Below, one piece after another: positions 16,941-26,500 of a stretch of DNA of 40,821 nt. The stretch is from JAWUWD01 sp034112085 (GTDB lineage Bacteria; Bacteroidota; Bacteroidia; Cytophagales; Cyclobacteriaceae), in assembly GCA_034112085.1 (NCBI GenBank), contig JAWUWD010000052.1, positions 1 through 40,821 on the forward strand. Direction: 5' to 3'. Both the position numbers and the translations under genes were made by a program. The notes beneath the pieces are model-generated. The model was not told where the DNA came from. It did not search any database and saw only the letters and a program-made list of their open reading frames with translations. Numbering within the stretch: position 1 is the stretch's first letter; each line of letters starts with the position of its first letter.

Positions 16941-17538
16941 CGAAAATGCCAAACAAGTCTTAGGTTTAGAATTACCTACAGACCCTCGATGGGTCAATAT
17001 AGCTGAGAAAAATATTGAAGATATATTAGTAGATCATGCCTATTGTGAGCAAAAGGCGGCTACTTCTTGCATATCTATGATTGTCTTATTTCCTGAGAAG
17101 GATAGACTTGTTGAAGTAATGACTCCAGTAGTAGCAGAGGAGTGGGGGCATTTCGAAAGAGTGCTGGAAATACTTAAAAAACGTGGTTATAAGTTGGGAT
17201 TCCCTCGAGTTGATGAGTACGTCAAGCAGTTGCTGAAAGCAGAAAAGAAAGGCGGAAGTAGAGAACAGCAACTCATGGAGAAACTTCTTATCAATGCCTT
17301 GATAGAAGCAAGAAGTTGTGAAAAATTCAGATTGCTTTGGAAGAATATTAAAGACGAGGAGCTTTCCAAATTTTATTATGAACTAATGGTTTCTGAGGCA
17401 AGCCACTATAAAAACTTCCTTCAGCTGGCTAAAGAGTATATGCCTGAAGATATCGTAATGAATCGATGGAAGTCTTTATTAGAAGAAGAAGCTCAAATAA
17501 TGAAAGGACTTGAACCTCGTCCTGATAGATTACATTAA
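16933..17538 (+). CDS. miaE: tRNA 2-methylthio-N6-isopentenyl adenosine-37 hydroxylase (MiaE-like)
   Basis: From ATG 16933 the protein has 201 residues and the ferritin-like four-helix bundle of MiaE, a non-haem diiron monooxygenase that hydroxylates the isopentenyl group of ms2i6A37 in tRNA. Iron-ligand positions are visible as the glutamate in YCEQKAATS, E and H in EEWGHFERV, the glutamate in IEARSCEKF, and E and H in SEASHYKNF. An earlier in-frame TTG at 16906 would add nine residues deep in the porin gene and lacks support. The ATG overlaps the porin stop by eight bases, which suggests translational coupling. The 3' end is convergent with the secreted-protein gene. Confidence 0.88.
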   Translation: MIDENAKQVLGLELPTDPRWVNIAEKNIEDILVDHAYCEQKAATSCISMIVLFPEKDRLVEVMTPVVAEEWGHFERVLEILKKRGYKLGFPRVDEYVKQLLKAEKKGGSREQQLMEKLLINALIEARSCEKFRLLWKNIKDEELSKFYYELMVSEASHYKNFLQLAKEYMPEDIVMNRWKSLLEEEAQIMKGLEPRPDRLH

Positions 17539-17546
17539 TTATTCGA

Positions 17547-17569
17547 TTAGAATCAATATTATATTCTAA
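17547..17569. terminator. Possible bidirectional terminator between convergent genes
   Basis: TTAGAAT and ATTCTAA form a seven-base stem with a nine-base AT-rich loop in the 43-bp gap between two converging stops. The stem is weak and no long U run follows, so the support is modest. Confidence 0.35.
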
Positions 17570-17581
17570 ATTTCAACTCAA

Positions 17582-18844
17582 TCAAGTTTTCTGCTTCTTC
17601 TTCTTAGCTGCTGGGAATAGAATGTTATTGAGAATTAAACGGTACCCTGGAGAGTTTGGATGAATATTCAAATCGGTAGGTTCTTCGCCCACCATATGCT
17701 GATAATCTTCAGGGTCATGCCCACCATAGAATGTCCAGAAACCTTTACCATATACACCATGGAGGTACTTGGCTTCTTTGAGGTCTTTGTTCTCACCCAT
17801 GATGACAACGTCAGACTTCACTAGGCTCTTTTTATAAGAAGTAGTCTGTCCATAAAAGCCTTCGATTACTCTGGTATGATTTTGAGTCAACATAGTTGGG
17901 ATTGGATCCCACTTGGCAGAAAATTCAAATAAGTTAAAGAAGTCATTGTCTTGTTTGATGCCACGAAGATGATGCTTGGTGTCTATATTGGCAAATTCAT
18001 ATTCGAGGTAGTTCTTATTAAGTGTGAAGTTTTGAAAAGCGAAGGTGTTGTCAAAATTCAATTTGCTCTGAGCCATTGGGTCCATAGGATCGCCATCAAA
18101 AACTCTATCACAGATGTCAAGACCTTCAGCTGCGATTGCAATGTCAAATGTGTCTGTTGCAGAGCACATGGCAAACAGGAAACCACCGCCAGAAACAAAG
18201 TTTCTAAATTTTTTCACTACGGCCAGCTTGAGGTGCGAAACCTTACTAAAGCTGTGTTTTCTAGCAGACGCTTCGAACTCCCGTTGTTGCTCAATATACC
18301 ACGGCATATGTTTGAAATTTCTATAGAATCGCCCATACTGACCAGTGAAATCCTCATGATGTAAGTGAAGCCAATCGTACTCAGGTAGTTCGTCACTGAG
18401 TACTTCGTCATCAAAAACCACTTCGTATGGAATTTCTGCATAAGCTAAAACTAAAGTGACCGCGTCATCCCAAGGCTGCTTACTCTTAGGAGAATAGACA
18501 GCTATTTTTGGAAATTTATTCAACTTCATGATATCTGTATTCGAAGCAGGACTGGCTATTTGAGTGATAATCTGGTTGGACTGTGCATCAGATATTACTT
18601 CATAACTTACTCCTCGAATAATCAATTCATTTTCAAATTTTTGGTAATATTTCACCATAAAACTACCGCCTCGATAGTTTAACAGCCAATCAACTTCAAT
18701 GTCATTTTGTAAGACCCAGTAAGCAATGCCATACGCCTTAAGGTGATTGTCTTGCTGATCATCCATAGGTATCATGAGGTAGCTGGCAAACGACTTCCAG
18801 CTCAACAATGATAAAATGGCGAATATGATTAGATGTCTTTTCAT
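17582..18844 (-). CDS. Secreted protein of unknown function with a GATase1-like fold
   Basis: The 420-residue product has a signal peptide (HLIIFAILSLLSWKSFAS) and then SYLMIPMDDQQDNHLKAYG and a WLLNYRGGSFM segment. Its second half has features of class I glutamine-amidotransferase-like or ThuA-like folds: FVSGGGFLFAMCSATDTFD, which resembles a strand-turn-helix nucleophile elbow with a cysteine, and FWTFYGGHDPEDYQH near the C-terminus. My recollection is that homologues in Bacteroidota are sometimes labelled asparagine synthetase B; I see neither an N-terminal catalytic cysteine nor an ATP pyrophosphatase loop, so that label would be wrong. It ends in a basic run KKKKQKT. The gene is divergent from the MacB-like permease across 191 bp. 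No enzymatic role is established. Confidence 0.65.
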   Translation of the reverse strand: MKRHLIIFAILSLLSWKSFASYLMIPMDDQQDNHLKAYGIAYWVLQNDIEVDWLLNYRGGSFMVKYYQKFENELIIRGVSYEVISDAQSNQIITQIASPASNTDIMKLNKFPKIAVYSPKSKQPWDDAVTLVLAYAEIPYEVVFDDEVLSDELPEYDWLHLHHEDFTGQYGRFYRNFKHMPWYIEQQREFEASARKHSFSKVSHLKLAVVKKFRNFVSGGGFLFAMCSATDTFDIAIAAEGLDICDRVFDGDPMDPMAQSKLNFDNTFAFQNFTLNKNYLEYEFANIDTKHHLRGIKQDNDFFNLFEFSAKWDPIPTMLTQNHTRVIEGFYGQTTSYKKSLVKSDVVIMGENKDLKEAKYLHGVYGKGFWTFYGGHDPEDYQHMVGEEPTDLNIHPNSPGYRLILNNILFPAAKKKKQKT

Positions 18845-19035
18845 AACTTAATAATTGGTAATGAAGCATACGGATTACCTCGTATAAAGGTATCATTTTT
18901 ATCAATCAATATGACAACTACCAAAGTTTTACCAGTGAAATAGACCGATCACTAACGATATTTCAATTTTCACGTAATAGTTGATTCACGAAGGCAATTA
19001 TTTAATACCTTCAAATTCGAAAAGAAAATAGCAGG

Positions 19036-20274
19036 ATGAATTTAGCTGAAAACATAAGAGAAGGAGTAAGGTCAATCAACGCCAACTTGTTAAGAACAGT
19101 ATTGACGGCATTGATTGTTGCAATAGGCATCACATCGCTTGTAGGTATTCTTACGGCTATTGATGGGATTCAATATTCAGTTACCGACAGTTTATCAGAT
19201 TTAGGTGTTAATACTTTTGATATTTATTCCAAAAGGAATAGAAGAGGAAATAATGGCGGAGTAAAAGAGAAGCCTCAAGCCCCATTGAAGCTGAAAGAGG
19301 CGCAGCGATTTATTGACAACTATCAGATACCCTCGGATGTTAGTTTATCTACAAGTGTGACAAGTATAGCTGAAGTGAAGCGTCTTTCAGAAAAAACAAA
19401 TCCAAATGTCAGAGTGCAAGGGGCCAATGATGAATACATAGTGTTAGAAGGTCTTAATATTGAACAAGGAAGGAATTTTTCAATGATAGAGACACAGTAT
19501 GGTACCAATGTGGCTATTGTTGGGCAGGATGTTGTAAAGGCTCTTTTTAAGAATAATGAAGATCCATTAAAAGCTGAAATTTCATTATTGGGAGGAAAAT
19601 ATATCATCATTGGAGTTCTTGAGGAAAAAGGGCAGATGGGAGGAGGAAGTAGTGTAGATAATTCCGTTTTGATTCCAATACTCAACGCGAGTAAAGTGGC
19701 CTCAGGAAGGGCTTTGAGATATAGCATAAGTGTCGGTATCACAGATGCTACTCAAATGGAAATGGCAATGGGAGAAGCCACTTCCGTCATGAGGAAAATT
19801 AGAAGAGATAGATTGACTGATCCAAATTCATTTGAACTTGCTAAGAGTGAAACATTGGCAGAAAAACTAGCAGAGATCACAGGAGTAATGAGAATAGGTG
19901 GTTTTGGAATTGGATTCATTACCCTTTTAGGAGCCTCTATTGCATTAATGAATATTATGATGGTATCTGTCACTGAACGGACTAGAGAAGTCGGTGTGAG
20001 AAAGGCACTTGGAGCTACTCCATTAAGGATACGCCAGCAGTTTATTATTGAAGCGATCGTAGTCTGTATGATGGGCGGAGTTGCGGGAGTCATATTCGGT
20101 GTAGGCATTGGGAATCTCATTTCTAAACTCATTGGAATAGATGGCTTTGTGGTACCATGGGTATGGGTGATTACAGGATTTGTCATTTGTATATTTGTGG
20201 GCGTGCTATCTGGGTATTGGCCAGCTTCTAAAGCCTCTAAACTTGATCCAATTGAGTCATTGAGATTTGAATAG
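19036..20274 (+). CDS. ABC transporter permease, MacB/FtsX type
   Basis: The 412-residue protein begins with an amphipathic helix and a transmembrane helix (LRTVLTALIVAIGITSLVGI). A large periplasmic MacB-PCD-like domain follows (about residues 45-280), and the C-terminal FtsX core has three helices around GFITLLGASIALMNIMMVSV, the coupling segment TERTREVGVRKALGAT, and VICIFVGVLSGYWPASKAS. This is the topology of mechanotransmission-type permeases such as MacB and LolC/E, which extrude drugs, peptides or lipoproteins with a separate ATPase. No ATP-binding partner is encoded next to it, so the ATPase must be elsewhere. The start is ATG 19036 with AGCAGG directly before it. Confidence 0.9.
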   Translation: MNLAENIREGVRSINANLLRTVLTALIVAIGITSLVGILTAIDGIQYSVTDSLSDLGVNTFDIYSKRNRRGNNGGVKEKPQAPLKLKEAQRFIDNYQIPSDVSLSTSVTSIAEVKRLSEKTNPNVRVQGANDEYIVLEGLNIEQGRNFSMIETQYGTNVAIVGQDVVKALFKNNEDPLKAEISLLGGKYIIIGVLEEKGQMGGGSSVDNSVLIPILNASKVASGRALRYSISVGITDATQMEMAMGEATSVMRKIRRDRLTDPNSFELAKSETLAEKLAEITGVMRIGGFGIGFITLLGASIALMNIMMVSVTERTREVGVRKALGATPLRIRQQFIIEAIVVCMMGGVAGVIFGVGIGNLISKLIGIDGFVVPWVWVITGFVICIFVGVLSGYWPASKASKLDPIESLRFE

Positions 20275-20368
20275 ACGATTAAGGTGACCTTTATTGATCA
20301 AAATGATCCCTCGTAATTTCATTGATATGAAATAGTAGAGTCTTTCTAAAATCTCATTGATTTAACAT

Positions 20369-20376
20369 TACCTTTG
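20369..20376 (+). promoter_or_regulatory. Candidate -7 box for the RNA helicase gene
   Basis: TACCTTTG is a full match to TAnnTTTG and ends four bases before the ATG at 20381. A near-match TTTC lies 22 bases upstream of it (20343-20346). Transcription would start at or next to the start codon, giving a leaderless or almost leaderless message. Confidence 0.4.
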
Positions 20377-20380
20377 TGCC

Positions 20381-21691
20381 ATGTCAAGCACAATAAAGAA
20401 TCAACAAGAAATTCTCAGTAAACTGAAGATTGATAAGCTCAATCCGATGCAGGAAGAGGCAAATATAGCCATTCTAAAAAATCCTGAGATAGTATTGTTG
20501 TCTCCAACGGGTACGGGTAAAACATTAGCATTTTTATTGCCGATCATTGCATCCTTAGATGTTAATTGTTCTGAAATACAGGCTTTGGTCATTGTTCCTT
20601 CTAGGGAACTGGCCTTGCAAATAGAGCAAGTGACAAGAGAAATGGGTACAGGTTATAAAGTTAATGCAATCTATGGTGGCAGAGTTGGGTCGAAAGATAG
20701 GACTGATCTACAGCATAAACCCGCAATTCTTATCGGAACTCCAGGGAGGATTGCCGATCATTTGAGAAGAGATTCGTTTTCTACAGATCACATTAAGACA
20801 TTAGTATTGGATGAGTTTGATAAATCTCTTGAAGTAGGTTTTGATGATGAGATGATAGACATCATCAACGCGTTGCCAAAAGTTGACAAGAAGATATTAA
20901 CATCAGCTACGCAAGGAGTAGATATACCAACTTTTGCAAAAGTGAATAATCCGATCACCATCGATTACTTGGGTAAAGGAACTTCAGAACTTCTAGTAAA
21001 AACAATTGTATCTCCTTCTAAGGATAAATTAGACACATTGGTAGAAGCCTTAAGTCACATTGGAAATAAGCCTGGAATCATTTTCTGTAATTTCAAAGAT
21101 ACGATTCAAAGAGTAAGTGATTTTTTGACAGAGCATCATATCAGTCATGGTTGTTTCTATGGAGGAATGGAGCAAAAAGATAGAGAACGTGCCTTGATAA
21201 AATTTCGCAATGGCACACATCAGATCATCCTGGCTACTGACTTAGCTGCTAGAGGGATCGATGTACCTGAGATCAAGTTTATATTACATTACCACTTGCC
21301 TGTACGTAGCGAAGAGTTCACTCATAGAAATGGTCGAACAGCCAGAATGGGGAGCGATGGGACGGCTTATGTACTTCAATGGAAAGGAGAGAAACTCCCA
21401 GGGTTTATCGGAGATATTCCTGTTGAAAACCTTCAAAGTACTTCAGTACCAAAGCCATCAGTATGGAAAACACTTTTTATTTCTGGAGGAAGAAAAGATA
21501 AAATATCAAAGGGGGACATCGCTGGATTATTTTTCAAGCAAGGTGGTTTGAATAAGGATCAGTTGGGTATTATCGAGGTTAAACTTGATTGTGCATTTGT
21601 GTCTGTTCATGCTGCTAAAGTACATCAGTTGATCAAATTGGTTGATAATAGTAGGCTTAAGAAGAAGAAAGTCAGGGTAACGGTGATTTGA
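20381..21691 (+). CDS. DEAD-box RNA helicase with DbpA-type RNA-binding tail
   Basis: The 436-residue protein has the Q motif (LNPMQEEA), Walker A SPTGTGKT, motif Ib GTPGR, motif II as DEFD instead of DEAD, motif III SAT, motif V ATDLAARGID and motif VI HRNGRTARMG. The last 70 residues (SKGDIAGLFFKQGGLNKDQ to KKKKVRVTVI) look like the DbpA RRM-like domain that targets these helicases to 23S rRNA during large-subunit assembly. That role is inferred from the tail. A promoter-like TACCTTTG lies just before the ATG. The MacB-type gene upstream is on the same strand with a 106-bp gap that holds an AT-rich hairpin at 20316-20333. Confidence 0.88.
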   Translation: MSSTIKNQQEILSKLKIDKLNPMQEEANIAILKNPEIVLLSPTGTGKTLAFLLPIIASLDVNCSEIQALVIVPSRELALQIEQVTREMGTGYKVNAIYGGRVGSKDRTDLQHKPAILIGTPGRIADHLRRDSFSTDHIKTLVLDEFDKSLEVGFDDEMIDIINALPKVDKKILTSATQGVDIPTFAKVNNPITIDYLGKGTSELLVKTIVSPSKDKLDTLVEALSHIGNKPGIIFCNFKDTIQRVSDFLTEHHISHGCFYGGMEQKDRERALIKFRNGTHQIILATDLAARGIDVPEIKFILHYHLPVRSEEFTHRNGRTARMGSDGTAYVLQWKGEKLPGFIGDIPVENLQSTSVPKPSVWKTLFISGGRKDKISKGDIAGLFFKQGGLNKDQLGIIEVKLDCAFVSVHAAKVHQLIKLVDNSRLKKKKVRVTVI

Positions 21692-22038
21692 TTATGAGGT
21701 TGCCAGTCTTCGATAGAATTGAGATGCGATTCTATATTTTACATGCTTTAAAGGATACACATAATTTTTTTGAGCTCGCTTAGCGTATTTACTATCTATT
21801 AATAAAGCTGGAAACAGTTTTGTCCTAGCTTTCCCCTGAAAGTATGGCTCACTTCAATATCTTAGGCAAGATTGACATAAACTGATTTGTGGCATCTGAC
21901 TACTTTTGTCTATCGAGGGAGATGCAATAACTACAATCAGAAGGTGTTATCTAATCTCTTCTTCAAGCTTCATGTCCGCACGAACTCAAAGTTCATTGTA
22001 TTTTTTCGTGCGAATGTGAATCAAGGGTGATGTAGTCG
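21692..22038. other. Intergenic region between two convergent genes
   Basis: This 347-bp stretch lies between the converging helicase and OsmC genes. It has no frame I can support. It holds an inverted repeat CGCACGAA (21977-21984) and TTCGTGCG (22005-22012) around a 20-base loop, close to the end of the OsmC gene, which could fold in its 3' end; and a weaker AAAGCT/AGCTTT pair near 21805-21833. A 29-codon frame right after the helicase stop has no supporting features. Confidence 0.4.
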
Positions 22039-22494
22039 TTATTTTTTACTCCAACTACTTTCTATTTTACAACCACTCGTACGTAGCAAGACTAAAATTG
22101 GACAACGGGCATCGACTTTTTCTCCCAAAGTCTTTACTTGTTGGTCAGTTACTTCTCCTTGTACTAATGCATTCATTCGCACATTTTTGTAGCTACCAAC
22201 TGAATTATCGGATTCACCCATAAAACCGGAAAGATCCAGATCAATTTCAAGCTCTATATCAATTTGTTCGATGTTCAAACTGAGTTCCTCCGAAACAACC
22301 TGAGCTTGTTCATTCTGACAACCAGCTAAAGAGGCAATAAAGTATTGCATCGGGTTTGGCCCTGAATTTAACCCACCATCTTCAACAGGCTCATCCGACT
22401 GTATTTTCCATTCTGTACCTGTTATGGTTACTTCTGTAGGCCAATTGACTCCTTTTGCTTGCGCTTTGAAAGTTTCTATGTTAGAATTTTCCAT
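22039..22494 (-). CDS. OsmC family protein (peroxiredoxin-like)
   Basis: The 151-residue protein is an OsmC/Ohr-fold member. The two conserved redox cysteines are visible in FIASLAGCQNEQAQ and in VDARCPILVLLR, and the N-terminal part gives the paired beta sheet of the family (WKIQSDEPVEDGGLNSGPNP). Members reduce organic hydroperoxides with a cysteine pair, or are stress proteins of unclear function. Spacing and sequence suit the general OsmC branch more than Ohr. It is monocistronic: a candidate TAAGTTTG box reads on the minus strand at 22590-22597, about 95 bases before the ATG at 22494, with no good -33 partner. Confidence 0.85.
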   Translation of the reverse strand: MENSNIETFKAQAKGVNWPTEVTITGTEWKIQSDEPVEDGGLNSGPNPMQYFIASLAGCQNEQAQVVSEELSLNIEQIDIELEIDLDLSGFMGESDNSVGSYKNVRMNALVQGEVTDQQVKTLGEKVDARCPILVLLRTSGCKIESSWSKK

Positions 22495-22805
22495 TTTTAA
22501 GTTTTTTTATTGATTACGTACTCTATTCAGTTTTCAGCTTATCCTGTTTTTTATTATTACTGTTTATGTCTTTATATGAGACATGTTCACAAACTTAGTA
22601 AGTATTTGTCAAAGTAGTGAAGTCTTTAGGTGCATCCAAAATTAGTATGAAGTACTACATTGTCATGTTGAAAACTGTTCAAAATTAAAACATCGAGCAG
22701 CATCAAAACTGTTCTGTAGCAGACAAAGTAGTCAAACACCTATAAAGTTTATGGAAAGTGCTTTGGCATATGATTCATGCGTTCTCTGAGAGTATTTTTT
22801 ATTGT
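22495..22805. other. Intergenic region upstream of the osmC-like gene
   Basis: The 311 bp hold the candidate minus-strand -7 box TAAGTTTG (22590-22597) and a direct repeat of AAAACTGTTC at about 22671 and 22706. I find no gene, including small ones, that I can support. Confidence 0.4.
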
Positions 22806-23213
22806 TTATTCTATTACAATAGTTGATCGGGCTACTTTAACGGTATCATATCTCACAGTCACTTCCCGCGATTGACTTGAAATTATTTTGTTAAGAATCC
22901 TCGTTGCATTGGCTGTTGCCTTGATTCTTTCGCTGCCTGTGTAAATTTCTTCGTTGACTTGGTAGAAGTAGTTCACAGTATAAGAACCAACATAGATTTT
23001 GGTGCCTTCAGGTCCTTGATTCATTTCTGTATTCTCAGTGGTGGAGGTTATTGAGCCAGTTGTTTCGCCTGGGTATTCAGTTAATTTATTATCCTGAATT
23101 ACATTAGGAAGGAATAGAAAGAGAGCAACGATTCCTAAAATAACGACTAAGGCAATTATTCCTGTGATATCCTTCCAGTCAAGTGTTGTATGCCATGGTA
23201 CTTTATTTGCCAT
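22806..23213 (-). CDS. Membrane-anchored protein of unknown function (DUF3592-like)
   Basis: The 135-residue protein has a short cytoplasmic head, one transmembrane helix (ITGIIALVVILGIVALFLFL, about residues 17-36), a low-complexity Ser/Thr/Glu linker, and a beta-rich domain from residue 73 on. That domain, with YTVNYFYQVNEEIYTGSE and SREVTVRYDTVKVARSTI, is like the end of DUF3592 domains, where a V.Y.P segment closes the fold. The function is unknown; the domain probably sits outside the cytoplasmic membrane. The gene stands alone. Its start is ATG 23213, with a near-palindrome 15 bases upstream at 23228-23247. Confidence 0.6.
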   Translation of the reverse strand: MANKVPWHTTLDWKDITGIIALVVILGIVALFLFLPNVIQDNKLTEYPGETTGSITSTTENTEMNQGPEGTKIYVGSYTVNYFYQVNEEIYTGSERIKATANATRILNKIISSQSREVTVRYDTVKVARSTIVIE

Positions 23214-23588
23214 TCTTGTTGATTTGAGTAGAGATATTATACTCTACAGTGGACACATGTATTTTATTATCGAACTAAAATTAGAACATAAATCATTCTG
23301 ATGAAAACTTTCTAGATCACGTGGACTATTAATGTGTTTTTATAGAATCCAACAATCAAGGCTAAACTCACTTGTGCAGTTTCGCTTTAATTGGATTTAG
23401 AAACTAAATATAATCATTGAACTTACAAGTGACTTCTCATAGCAAAGATTAATTATGTAGGTTATTTAGTGTTCTAACCATCATTTCTCCTTTGATTTTG
23501 ATTCAAAATAAAACAGGAGTTTACTCTTTGTTAGCACAGAAAAAATATGAGAGTCGGTAGGCAAAACTTATTTCATTAATTTCACCAC
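23214..23588. other. Divergent intergenic region before the UvrA-like gene
   Basis: These 375 bp separate the divergent DUF3592-like and UvrA-like genes. Apart from the near-palindrome at 23228-23247, they hold no small gene that I can support. No full TAnnTTTG box precedes the UvrA-like gene; TACTCTTTG near 23522, with one extra base, is the nearest. Regulation of that gene cannot be read from this stretch. Confidence 0.4.
23228..23247. repeat. Near-palindrome upstream of the DUF3592-like gene
   Basis: GTAGAG and CTCTAC are six-base arms around ATATTATA, fifteen bases upstream of the ATG at 23213. The site could be an operator or hairpin in the leader; nothing else supports a regulator binding here. 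Confidence 0.3.
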
Positions 23589-26500
23589 ATGTCCTTAAAA
23601 ACACATCCTGAAATAGTAATTCAAGGAGCCAGAACAAACAACCTCAAGAACATTTCATTGCGTATTCCGCATAACAAATTTATAGTGGTGACCGGAATCT
23701 CGGGATCGGGAAAATCTAGTCTTGTATTTGAGATTATTGCCAAAGAAGGACAGCGCAGGTATTTTGAAACGCTGCCGTCTTTTGCTCGACAGTTTATGGG
23801 GAAATTGAATCGCCCTGATGTTGATGAAATTGAAGGGCTTTCTCCAGTAATAGCGATTGGACAGCGCACAACTGGAATGCATGTCCGTTCTACGGTTGGG
23901 ACGATGTCTGATATCTATGATTTGTTACGCTTATTGTTTGCAAGAACTGGAATCACAGATAAAAATATTCAACTTTCTCGAGCTCTCTTTTCGTTCAACT
24001 CAGTAGTTGGTAAGTGCACCCGCTGCAATGGTATTGGTAAAGAGGAACAAATAGACTTGAACCGCCTAATCATCCTTCCTGAAAAATCGATTAGAGAGGG
24101 AGCTTTGGCCCCAACATTACCAAATGGGTATATCATGTACTCTCAAGTAACTATCGATGTGCTCAATCAAGTATGTGAGGCCGAAGGGTTTAATGTGGAT
24201 ATTCCTTGGAATGAACTTACAGACCTGCAGCGTAAGGTGGTTTTGTATGGCTGTGATAAAATCAAAGTGCCTTTTGGAAAGCACAGTCTTGAATCGCGGT
24301 TGAAGTGGACGGGCATCAAGGCTAAACCACGGGAAGAAGGGTATTACAAAGGCATGATTCCTATTATGTCTGATATTCTTAGAAGAGATAGAAATGCCAA
24401 TATCCTCAAGTATGTGCATTCTGTCAGTTGTCAAAAGTGTAGCGGAACTCGTTTGAATGGCGATGCTTTAAGTGTTACCATTCAAGGGAAGTCAATAGCT
24501 GAGATAGTGACCTTGGAATTGAATGAACTTAAGTCGTGGATTCAAACAAATACTGGGGGAACTGTCGCAAAAGAAATTATCAGTAAAATTGAAGCTCAAG
24601 TTAATTTATTGGAAGATTTGGGATTAGCTCATTTGACTTTAGATCGTTCGGCAAAATCACTTCGCGCTAGCGAGATTCAACGAATTAGAATAGCCAATCA
24701 AATTTTAGTTCCACTGAGCGATGTGCTTTACGTTTTTGATGAACCTTCAATAGGCTTACATCAAGAAGAGAACGAAAGATTGATTTACCATTTTAAACAA
24801 CTTGTTAAAAAGGGAAACACCGTTATTGTTGTTGAGCATGACCTTGATACCATTACCAGTGCCGATCATATAATAGAGATTGGACCAAAAGCCGGAATCA
24901 ATGGAGGGCAACTCGTTTTTAATGGTTCATTTTCAGAATTCTCCCAACTGGAGGAATTGGCAGCTACCAGTCCAACATATAGAGCAATCAATAGCTCAAC
25001 AGATAAGTCCAGATTGTCAGTTCCAAAAATTAAAGGTAATTCCATTCGTCTGATTGGATGTCAAGAAAGAAATCTAAAAAATATAACTGTTGAATTTCAC
25101 TTGGGTAAACTCAATGTTGTCAGTGGAAGGTCGGGTGTTGGGAAGTCGAGTTTAGTAAAAGGAACCTTACTTAAAGCAGTACAACAGCAGTTGGGAATTG
25201 AAGTTGGTGAGCCTGCTAAGCTGACCAGCCATGAAAATATTGATGCCATCAATAAACTGATTTTCATAGATCATTCACCCATAGGGAAAACACCACGTAG
25301 TAATCCAGCAACCTATTTAGGCCTTTCAGATCATATTCGTGATATCTACGCTAGTTTACCCGAGTCAAAATCTCAAGGATTCACCAAAACTCGATTTTCA
25401 TTCAATAACAAAGGAGGTAGGTGCGAAACGTGTCAAGGTGCTGGAAAAATTCAAATCGGTATGCATTTTTTGGGTAATGTGGACTTGGTGTGCGGGACCT
25501 GTAACGGTGATCGATTTAGTGAGACAACACTTCAGGTAACCTACAAGGGATTGTCAATTGCCGAGTGTTATAGATTATCAATCAATGAAGCCATCACCTT
25601 TTTTGAAGATCAGAAAAAGGTAATGGTAGGTCTCAAAATACTACAAGAAATAGGACTCGGTTATTTAAGGCTCGGGCAATCCTCGACAACACTTTCGGGG
25701 GGAGAGGCGCAGCGCATTAAGATTGCCAATCAACTACAGAAAAAGGATACAGGAGATACATTGTATGTGATCATTGAACCAAGTGTTGGATTACATCATG
25801 ATGATATTCAATCGCTACTGCAATTGTTCGATAGTATTAAAAAGAAAGGCAATACGATTGTCTGTATTGAACAAAATGAGGCCATTATTGGTTGGAGCGA
25901 TTGGCATATTGAACTTGGCCCCAAGAGCGGTGCAGCAGGGGGTAAGATTGTTTACCAAGGAATTCCTAAAGTGGCTGAGAAGAATTCAATAATTGAAGTG
26001 AAAAATGAAGCTTCAAATACGGTTGTTCATAATGAGATAATTCTGAATGGTGTAACCACTCATGGGTTGAAGAATGTTGATGTTCGGATTCCGAAAAATC
26101 AGTTAACAGTAGTCACTGGAGTATCAGGAAGTGGAAAGTCATCTTTGGTATTCGATACATTGTTTGCTGAATCCAATGCTCGCTTTACGGAGTCGCTATC
26201 CACCTATAACAGAAGTTTTCTTCAACAGAACAGTGAAGCTGAAATAACATCTTTCTCAGGATTGGGTCCAGCAATAGGTATCAACAGAAAAGGAGGTACA
26301 CCTTCGAAGCGATCAACGGTTGGCACCTTATCTGGGGTGTATGAAGCATTTAGATTGTTGTATTCAAGAATTGCGCAACATGAAGGAGAAATCTATACCG
26401 CTCAGCACTTCTCCTTCAATCATCATCTGGGTGCATGCCCAGTATGTGAAGGGCTCGGTGTTAAACTTACATGCGATCCAGATGAGGTCATCAATGCTCC

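Noticed and set aside
17951..20186. Long open frames antisense to the secreted protein and the MacB-like gene
   Set aside because: They are shadows of strong genes with no protein-like features of their own.
21695..21784. 29-codon frame after the helicase stop
   Set aside because: There is no ribosome site or recognisable feature, and the length is within chance.
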